Below the pieces are notes generated by a model. That model was not told where the DNA came from, did not search any database, and was given only the letters and a program-made list of their open reading frames with translations. The translations under genes and the position numbers were made by a program. Positions 57,401 through 64,000 of a DNA stretch of 64,000 nt are shown here, one piece after another. Location: contig NC_134027.1 in assembly GCF_964204645.1 (NCBI RefSeq), positions 18,898,485 through 18,962,484 of the forward strand. The letters run 5' to 3'. How positions within the stretch are numbered: the first letter of the stretch is position 1; each line of letters begins with the position of its first letter. Origin of the DNA: Tubulanus polymorphus (lineage: Eukaryota; Nemertea; Palaeonemertea; Tubulaniformes; Tubulanidae).

Positions 57401-60400
57401 TTTTAAAATTGATTTTTGGTGCACCAGTGCTTGTTGTGGTGAATAAAGCGTGCGTATGATTATGTGGATGAATTTTACGCAATTTTCTTATTTTGCATAT
57501 AGAAAACACCAAACAGGTGAACTAGTATTTTTTATGATATGAGTAATGGTTAACTGTCACAGCTTGACCGCAGTGATTCGCCTATGCAGGGGCATCGGGA
57601 GGGGAGAATGAGCGTTTTGCTCGTATTGCGTCATGATGCTCTAATTTCCCCCGGTGGTTGTGGCTGTCTCTCTTCGCGATGGATGAAGAGGCTGGTGCAG
57701 TATCGCAGCTCAGTCATTAGATTCGTCGATGTTGGTGCTACGGATCATTCCTAAACCGCAACTTTGACCACCCAGTCGCAAATCACTGCTCTAGATTATG
57801 GTCTTGGTGCTGAATCTCTAGATCAGTTTAAACTTGGAAACCCTAGGAATTTGTTAACTAAAAGCGAATAGAGGTAATTGCAGGGTTTAAAATAAAACTG
57901 GTCTACAAATTCCCATCTGTGTTGTAAATTATGAAACAGTGTAAGTGGCCTAGTTCATATGGTTGACTTATAACTGCGATTACCAGTGATTAATCATCTA
58001 GTTTATGTAAATTACATGTATATATGAACTAGGCAATAGATGGTTGGGAACGTGGAAACAAGTTGTTAATTGAACCTTTTTGTATTTGCAGAGCAAAGAA
58101 ACAAGGGGCCCAGAAATTATCTGCAGTTTGTGCAGCACTAGAATATCAATCGGATAGTGATGTTCCAGATGATCTTGGTCAATCTGTCTCGCATACTGAA
58201 GAGGACGATGATTCTGGGACTGAGAGTTCTATGTATGAAGGCGATGATGGACCACTCTGGGCTCTTTACAATACTGTGAAAAATTACAAGAATTCAATGG
58301 GTCAAACGCTATCAGAACCTTTCATGAAACTTCCAAGCAGAAGGTACAACTTGGCCAACAAACTCTTTGCCATATATCGTATTTTGGTACTGGTGTTTAG
58401 CGATTTTATTTTATTTTTGACCAATTTCAGGAATTATCCGGATTATTATCGAGAGATAAAACGCCCACTTTCAATGATGAATGTTTCCAAAAAAATCAGA
58501 GTAGGTTTCAATCATTCATCTAAAAATTATGTTTACATTTGAATGTCATACGTTGGGTAGGAGCACTGCAATATTAGGGCATGGTCTGTAAAAGGTAAAT
58601 CATGTTTATTGTTACAGCAAGGACAGTATAATGATAGTCTGGATGATTTAGTAATGGATTTAGATTTAGTTTTCTATAATGCTCGACTCTACAATGCTGA
58701 CGAAAGCAGAATATTCAAGGTAAATCTGAAATAAGATGACCAGTTGATCTTCTATTTTAAATAAATCTAAAACTTGGCCTCTTTAATTCTCTTAGACCTA
58801 TCGCACAGGCTAAACTACCAGCTCTGCATGCAGTTCATGAGTAGAGTTATCACCTATGAAGAGTTTTGAGGAAGAATTAATTATTTTAGGCCTAAAAATA
58901 ATTTATATTAAATTCCCAATCAAACGCATGGTGATTTAGTCTTGTTTGAGGCCAAATTGGCTCAGTACCAATCTGGTATGAGCTACATGATGAGCTGAAT
59001 GATTAGTGTTTGTGTGGTTGGTATAGCCTCACTAGTTTGGAATGAGAGTCGGGCTTCGGTTGAAAGGGTTTTAGTATGAGAGGGTTTGTGGAATGAGTCG
59101 GGTTTAGAATGAGTGGGACAAGCCGTCGTAAGATTGAATTGATAATTGTATGTTGTATATAAGAGTGATTATTTTTTCATAACGTTTCCCAGAAAATAAA
59201 AACGAAGAGAGGCCAAGTTGGATATAATGCACAGGTTTGAAATTTATCTATTTTATTATTATTTCGTCTGTATCTGTTTAATAAACTTGGCTAGTGAAAT
59301 TAATGACAATTGAAAAATTATTGCAGGAAAATTATGTGTATTTTATGGATTACATATTTAACTCTTTTGATGCCAACTTGATCGCCCAATGATGGCCCCT
59401 GCCAAACAAACTTTCCCGGAGCATGTAATACAAACTCAGATATTGGCTTTACCTTAAAACGGTATACACTTATGTCATCTGGAGATGGTTTCTAATGATA
59501 TCGATAAACTTATATCAGGGGCGGATCCAGGGTGCCTCACTTAAGGCACTCAAAAATTTGAAAAGCCCTGCAGTTAAACTTTTGAAATGTTTTATGAGCC
59601 AAAATTTCCTGAGTGAATTTCCAATAATGTTTAGTCACTAAATCCACTCCAGTTTTTTGGGTGGGGGCTATGTGTTTGCCATTATATCTTAAACAATTGT
59701 TTCATTTGAAATCTGAATGGACTTATTGGACATATTCTGCAAGTTAGGCATTATTCCCATATTCCTGTGAATTAGGGTTGGTTAGATTGTAGCGTTTTTG
59801 AAAAAAATGCCTCAGTTCTGCCCCTGTATGTTAATTGCTACATACTAGTATTCAAACAATTCCTCACGTTGTTGGTTCAGTTAGCTACCAAACATTTGAT
59901 CACAAAAAATGACAAATGTTTGATGACCAAACATTTGAGCTGTTCTGCATTGTGGCTTTGAGCATTAGTTCAACAAATAGTAGTCACTCTGGGTGGGTGC
60001 GAATTAGGATATGGCGGAACTTATTTGATGAAAGAGCTGGCAGCAGCAAGTGCCACGGGTGCGAAGGGTCCTATCTCCAAAAAATTCTAAAAATTTGATG
60101 CGTTTTAGAGATATTTCCAGCAAATGTTAGTGAATATTTCTTTTACAAAATTAGTGGAACTCAGGATCCAACGCACCCCCTTGGGGCCTGGAAGTGCTGC
60201 CATTTCTCAATAATATTGATAATGCAAAATGGCTTCCAAAGAGTTAATATGTTTCTATAATCTAAATGGTTTTGGCAATTAGAATATGAGGTATTAGACA
60301 ATCATATTATCTAAGATGCATACTACAAATTGTAAATGCAACTTCCTGTAAGGCATTAGTAAAATGTATAGTTATATAATCTTATGACTGAATATCAAAT

Positions 60401-62201
60401 ATTGTGTTCTAATGACTGTATATTTATTCTTTCAATACTTCATGAATTTCTTTTTTTTTCAAAGAATTTTATCAAGTTAGATCATTTACGTTTCGAGACA
60501 CATCTGTGGATGATTTCCAAACTGCAAATGCCTCCTTGAATCTGAAAAAATTATCTTTTTCTTGAAGGACGCTGTGAAACTGCAGAAAGTAATGCATTTA
60601 AAGAAGAAAGATTTAGAAGAGAAAGTGGATGTTAAGGTTAGTATGTTATTCGATTTCAAACCGTTTAATAAACTTTTTGTGATTCTACTGTTGTCAAATA
60701 TCATTTAAGAAATCATGAGTCAAGTTTCAGTGCCCTTTATTGGTCAAGGGTCTATTATACCATGCTATTTATTATTCATGCGATTCTTTCTATAGGCGTT
60801 AATTCGTATGAAGTTTAAATACGATGAATGGAAAAGCGCTCAGCGTGAGGCGCTTGAAAAACAAAATGTACGGGTTTATTCAAATAGTATATCTGACTCA
60901 AGTGCTTGTAACATCTTTTATCATTTCTAGATAAGCAAGCATAATCTGCTTCCAGACCGCGATCACATAAGCGTTTTTGCTCTAGAACAATTGTTCACAC
61001 CGGTGCCAAATTGTCTCTGTGGGATAGCAACTTATCTTAATGTTTGAATTTAATACTTTTCTATGAAACCATGCCATATCTAGATTCCTAAGATCAACTT
61101 TCTCCCTCTATATTTACTTAGTTCTGAAAATTTGTCAATGGATTCTAAGTCCAGTGAGCGAATGACACAGGATCTGACCAATATGCTCTAAGAAGTAACG
61201 TGAAATAGTAGAGCTAAATGAAAAATCTGTGCTATCAGGGATGAGAATTTCCCACTTTCCTGTTGTTTATTGGTGTTGATTTAATTTTCATAGAGCACAA
61301 TAAGTCAATTACTTATGCAAGTTCTTTTACAAAATATCAATGAGCTATGAGGGACTTGCCAGTAGGCTGTAGCTGTACAGAGTAGACGAGCCCTGAGTTT
61401 CCGACAATTGTGCCTGTCAAATTATTTGGGTTTTCTAAATCACTCTTATCCGGAGAGAAATCACAGGGTTGGTTCAATTGTCATATTCTCAAGATGTGAA
61501 CGATCATCTGTGAAATCTGTCGATTCAATTCAATTGAAATGTATTGCAATGGTATACAAGACGTTTTTTGATTGGTAATCAGTATGACAAGATGAACGTT
61601 CTCATACTTGATGTCAATTTGAATTTAGATGAAATATCACAATTCTGACATGAAATGAAATCGTTTTTGATTCCCCAAATCTCCCTGTAAAATTCATAGC
61701 AGAAATAAAACTTTTAGATTGGGCGGTATGTGCGTCTGAATGTGATATTGCTGCGGTCTCTCTTGCTTTTTGAATCAACTTTATTCTCATCCCTGACTGT
61801 GATTTTTTTCAATTACATGAGATACAGTCACAAGAAAAAAAAAGACAAATTAATTCTAGAAATGATGAAAGATGGAAGAACTTATAACCAAATTAATGCT
61901 TGATATTTGAACGAAACAATTAACAAAATGGATAAAACCTACATCCCTACTTATAACGAGTTGTAGCATGTATAAAAATCCTTTATTTTATAGTGACTAA
62001 TCAAATATTTGTTTATATTTCTCCTTTCTAACCCCCAAAAACAAAACAAACAAAAAACGAAACGTTGTTATTGATAAATTAAAGGAACCGCATTATTATT
62101 CGAGTTCGTATGGTACCGGTCCTCAGCCTAATAGCGTTATCGAGGATTTACCTCCTCTCTTTCCTCAACCTCTTCCGTCGTTTATTCCACAATTCTTCAA
62201 G
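48462..62201 (+). CDS. PBRM1: Polybromo-1 (PBAF subunit), 5' part with three bromodomains; continues past the window
   Basis: Targets the PBAF SWI/SNF remodeller to acetylated histones in the nucleus. Exons: 48462-48560, 49403-49648, 50578-50751, 51227-51343, 51419-51586, 52683-52774, 58092-58343, 58431-58500, 58618-58719, 60568-60636, 60796-60867, 62085-62201. All are GT-AG and all phases agree (526 codons so far). The basic N-terminus (MPKRRRGSQADSR, IKRRRRAQFDW) matches the vertebrate KRRR start. Bromodomain 1 (about residues 36-140) has DYYDVVTQPIDL and TNAKAYYK; bromodomain 2 (about 178-285) has YPEYYDMIKEPIDL and RNARTFNEPGS; bromodomain 3 (about 340-460) has YPDYYREIKRPLSM and YNARLYN. 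Each keeps the acetyl-lysine-binding Asn. KLSAVCAALEYQSDSD matches the human linker. Vertebrate PBRM1 has six bromodomains, two BAH domains and an HMG box; the rest must lie to the right. The last two exons are less certain. Confidence 0.93.
48920..49075. mobile_element. 156 bp MITE in PBRM1 intron 1
   Basis: The ends AGCATACTCTTGCGTAATG and the inverse of CATTACGCAAGCGTATGCT form TIRs of about 27 bases. The flanks AGTTTACC and AGTTAACT are a possible mutated 8 bp duplication. Confidence 0.7.
49190..49315. repeat. Fragment of the 'GATAAGNGCTCGCACCTT' repeat
   Basis: GGGAGTGCCCCCAAACCCCCC then CCCGATAAGGGCTCGCACCTT parallels 27115-27175 in a GNL3 intron. Probably the end of a dispersed non-LTR or DNA element. 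Confidence 0.4.
50578..50751 (+). CDS. PBRM1: PBRM1 exon 3 with two in-frame donor sites
   Basis: Acceptor TTTCACAG then AAAATCTCCCC. It encodes the end of bromodomain 1 (KISPEYQDACELWDVFLER) and then an acidic linker. A strong donor (GTGAGT) occurs at 50674 and a second (GTAATA) at 50752, 78 bases apart, both phase 0. The sequence between them is Asp/Glu-rich like the vertebrate linker at this place, so it is probably coding and optional. Confidence 0.8.
51702..52420. mobile_element. Foldback element in PBRM1 intron 5
   Basis: About 200 bp arms are imperfect reverse complements: AAGAGCCGGCTAAAAAATTG, TGCTTTAAATTCCGA, AGTTTTGAAGTGGG and CCAGTCAAACGGAAACC on the left are mirrored on the right (CGGTTTTTCGTTTGACTGG, CCCACTTCAAAACTTAAG, AATTTTTAGGCCGGCTCTTC). 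No coding capacity; ends approximate. Confidence 0.75.
52497..52545 (-). mobile_element. Short fragment of a 154-bp unit
   Basis: TGTTCTATGATCATTGTGAG then TTTCAAGGTCATTGG matches the reverse complement of the core unit. Antisense in PBRM1. Confidence 0.65.
53035..53175. repeat. Second copy of the 13.94 kb dispersed repeat
   Basis: GAGTCACTGCGCTAGACTCG, CTCAGGCGATTATTAATTCA, CACAGCCATG and CGTATATACAAAT are shared in order with 13935-14075. Confidence 0.6.
53235..53935 (-). mobile_element. 154-bp-unit element, 3' module with duplicated terminal hairpin (copy J)
   Basis: Reverse orientation. The terminal segment (AGCCCACTTTGGACT..GGTCCCAGCGGGCT hairpin through GGGTTACACAT) is present twice, at about 53220-53370 and 53382-53530, followed by the rest of the module and no core units. 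Antisense to PBRM1. Confidence 0.85.
53940..55200. other. PBRM1 intron 6 interior, no exon recognised
   Basis: AT-rich with isolated CpG words. I saw no splice-bounded frame that would encode the Ser/Gly/Asn linker found here in vertebrate PBRM1, so the linker is probably shorter in this animal or lies in an exon I missed. Confidence 0.4.
55215..55790 (-). mobile_element. 154-bp-unit element, core fragment (copy K), split by a MITE
   Basis: AAAAAGTTT..CATTATATTG on the left and ATATTGATACCTAAGCAT..CCAGGGGGCATTG on the right are contiguous in other copies. Here they are separated by the element at 55251-55627. Reverse orientation, antisense to PBRM1. Confidence 0.75.
55251..55627. mobile_element. 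hAT-like MITE (CAGGGATGAGAA ends) nested in copy K
   Basis: TIRs CAGGGATGAGAA / TTCTCATCCCTG; direct repeat ATATTG on both sides; inserted inside a 154-bp-unit core. A second member with the same ends is at 61236-61795. Confidence 0.8.
55860..58060. other. PBRM1 intron 6, right part; no exon
   Basis: Repeat-poor. A pair of overlapping opposite frames at 56945-57206 and a frame at 57265-57459 have no recognisable similarity. Confidence 0.4.
59516..59826. mobile_element. MITE with CAGGGGCGGATCCAG ends
   Basis: Left CAGGGGCGGATCCAGGG, right TCTGCCCCTG. A related end (CAGGGGCAGATCCAGATGG) is at 62338. Located in the PBRM1 intron before exon 10. The CAGGGGCGGATC head is typical of widespread hAT-like MITEs. 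Confidence 0.65.
60796..62201 (+). CDS. PBRM1: Two provisional PBRM1 exons after bromodomain 3 (Lys-rich, then Pro-rich)
   Basis: 60796-60867 (TTCTATAG acceptor, AAT/GTACGG donor) encodes ALIRMKFKYDEWKSAQREAL plus a few residues. 62085-62201 (TTAAAG acceptor with poor pyrimidine tract, AAG/GTAAGA donor) encodes a Tyr/Ser start, then EDLPPLFPQPLPSFIPQFFK. Both are phase 0 and stop-free, which fits the upstream exons. Neither matches the Ser-rich linker between bromodomains 3 and 4 in vertebrates, so they could be lineage-specific or alternative exons. Confidence 0.5.
61236..61795. mobile_element. hAT-like MITE with CAGGGATGAGAA ends, copy 2
   Basis: CAGGGATGAGAATTTCCCAC at the left and TTCTCATCCCTG at the right; same family as 55251-55627. 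It sits between provisional PBRM1 exons 11 and 12. Confidence 0.7.
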
Positions 62202-62389
62202 GTAAGAATTCAATGTAATGTTATTTTTCGATGTTGTCTCCTCAGTGACCTTTAATAATACATCGTTTCGTCAATCTAATTGTTGTGTGCAGAGTTAACA
62301 AAACGTAGCTGTGGTAAATCTATGTAATCGCAACTTTCAGGGGCAGATCCAGATGGGTACCAACAGAAAAGGGCACTACACCAGCAAGA

Positions 62390-62538
<149 letters not shown>

Positions 62539-62959
62539 TCAAAATAAAATCTGGCTTGTAACACAATACGCTTGCGTACAGTGATTTCATCTACAGTCTG
62601 TATGTGTGTAAGTTATACGCAGAAAAAATGCTACACTTTTGGGCCAACAAAGTAGAAATAAATAATTTGGACATAAGTCAACTTGAGGTCAAGGTCACAT
62701 ACTCCAAGATGGCCGCCATGAAAGAAAATTCACGAAAAAGTTTCAGATAAACTGCTCTGTCTCCCAAGAAAATGCACTGATCTATTCAATTTTAACTGAA
62801 ATTGTATGCCATATATCGTTACTTTATGTAGTAAAAATTTCAAAGCAAAAGAATTTTTAAAATTGTAAGCTATGTATTTGACACTGATATATTATGTACC
62901 ATGGTGTTGATAACCTTTAGGCTTACAAATAAGACAAATAATTTGGATATATGTGACCT

Positions 62960-63409
62960 TGAGGATGGGCAGTTTCTGGTTCTTCAATATTGTTATTGGT
63001 GTCCGTTGCCATGACAACCGGATCAACAGGGTCTAAAAAATTGTCACTGATTTCATTTTCATCATCAAAATCATTGCCGGCACTAAACCTATTTTCTGAC
63101 TTAGTCTCGTCATCTGAACTGCACTGTCATATTCGTTGTCACTCTCAATTCGTTCACTACCAAATTCCAAGTCCCCAGCATAATATCTGTCAGCATCATA
63201 TACGAGCTGCTGAACCGTTTCATCCAGCCAAATTGTTTTTTCCTGGCTGCTGCCATCTTGGATTTTATGCAGATGGCAGCACCGACTGATACTGATAGAT
63301 ATGCCCTTCTAGAAGAAGGGTTAAGTGATACCGTATCACATACGGTACGGGTTTGCTAGCTTGCCAATTTGTGCCGTATGCCATACGGTAGTGGTATTGT
63401 AAGGGTTAA
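62960..63409 (-). pseudogene. piggyBac-like transposon 5' end with broken transposase N-terminus
   Basis: On the - strand, TTAACCCTTACAATACC begins at 63409 (with a second TTAACCCTTCTTCTAG at 63324), fitting the TTAA target plus CCCTT head of piggyBac ends. Inside are TACCGTATG..CATACGG palindromic subterminal repeats. Next comes an acidic frame (VYDADRYYAGDLEFGSERI, then NEYDSAV). After a frameshift near 63125 it continues (SENRFSAGNDFDDENEISDN). Acidic N-termini are typical of piggyBac transposases, but no catalytic DDD region is visible, so the assignment is tentative. Confidence 0.4.
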
Positions 63410-63548
63410 GCGTGGAAAGTGATTTTGCGTCGAAAACCTGATCTCAATACCGAACTGAGCAGACTGCGTATTTTCTGTAGTGTGAACACAGATTCAGCGC
63501 TTAGCTAGCCGCGTATTTACATCCACGTGATATACTCTCAATACACTC

Positions 63549-63873
63549 AACACTAAAGCCGCGATCACACAAGCATTTTTGGCGCGGAACAACTGTTCAC
63601 ACGGGCGCCAAATGGGCCTAAACCTGTTTGGCCCGGGCAAAATTTGGCCCGACCAAAAACGTCGGACCAAATTTTAGCACTAGACAAATGATTGCGTTTG
63701 AATTGCAACTGGCACCGGAAATGATCCACTTCGCTTTGTTTGAGCATTGTTTAGTATCGAGTGAATGGTTTGCGTGTGAACGTGCTCTCTAATTAGGCAC
63801 GGGCCAAATTTGGCCCGGCCTGATCCGTGCCAATTTGGCCCGGGCCTAATTGTCTCCGTGTGATTACGGCTAA
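63549..63873. mobile_element. GC-rich MITE with GGCCCGGGC repeats and 8 bp direct repeat
   Basis: Left AAGCCGCGATCACAC and right GTGTGATTACGGCT are inverted. The direct repeat ATACACTC flanks (63541-63548, 63874-63881). The interior repeats AAATTTGGCCCGG in both orientations. A half-site with CCGCGATCACATAAGCG occurs at 60958. Confidence 0.6.
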
Positions 63874-63881
63874 ATACACTC

Positions 63882-64000
63882 CCCTCATTCGGCACACCGG
63901 GTAACTACTATAGTGACCTTACTAAGCACCCAATTGCCGACTCGTCGTGTGAACATAAATGGCTGTGTAAGCGTCGTATTTTGGTGAATTCGGCACCAAC
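63882..64000. other. Right edge, no feature seen
   Basis: Short unique sequence with another 'GTGTGAACATAAATGG' word. No exon of PBRM1 is recognised here. Confidence 0.4.

Noticed and set aside
57265-57459. 64-codon frame in PBRM1 intron 6 as an additional linker exon
   Set aside because: No splice sites at its edges in the right phase and no similarity to polybromo linkers.
59192-59236. Possible 42-45 base in-frame exon (KIKTKRGQVGYNAQ) between PBRM1 exons 9 and 10
   Set aside because: Exons 9 and 10 join directly into the bromodomain 3 C-helix (RIFKDAVKLQKVM) as in the family; inclusion would break the helix.

Overview
This is animal nuclear DNA. It holds three conserved multi-exon genes with GT-AG introns, separated and filled by transposable-element debris. 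Gene structure, a single nucleostemin-type gene, and the many short non-autonomous transposons suggest a marine invertebrate (lophotrochozoan or invertebrate deuterostome). I cannot name the species.

Layout: (1) about 2.6-8.6 kb, + strand: thymine DNA glycosylase (TDG), seven coding exons, 616 codons, with a very large disordered C-terminal exon rich in SUMO-consensus sites. (2) About 9.3-16.4 kb: spacer with a Tigger/pogo-type MITE, an inverted-repeat element and a hAT-like MITE. (3) 16.4-38.2 kb, - strand: nucleostemin (GNL3/GNL3L ancestor-type GTPase), 15 coding exons found, first short coding exon not located. (4) About 38.3-48.4 kb: a repeat-dense interval between the 5' ends of GNL3 and PBRM1, with palindromic MITEs, a broken YR-retrotransposon-like reading frame and ~300 bp inverted repeats. 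(5) 48.46 to at least 62.2 kb, + strand: the 5' part of Polybromo-1 (PBRM1), encoding the first three bromodomains; the gene runs off the right edge. (6) 62.2-64 kb: (TA)n, a piggyBac-like 5' end and another MITE.

The gene products are nuclear: TDG acts in base excision repair and DNA demethylation, nucleostemin is a nucleolar GTPase, and polybromo is the acetyl-lysine-reading subunit of the PBAF remodeller. GNL3 and PBRM1 are head-to-head neighbours in human (3p21.1), so that pairing is ancient. TDG beside them fits an ancestral block later split in vertebrates (GLT8D1 next to GNL3, GLT8D2 next to TDG).

The most striking non-genic signal is a repeated element (about ten copies or fragments) built of ~154 bp tandem units. 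Each unit carries a box that closely resembles the CTCF consensus. All genic copies lie antisense to their host gene, so the motifs point away from the shared GNL3/PBRM1 5' region on both sides.
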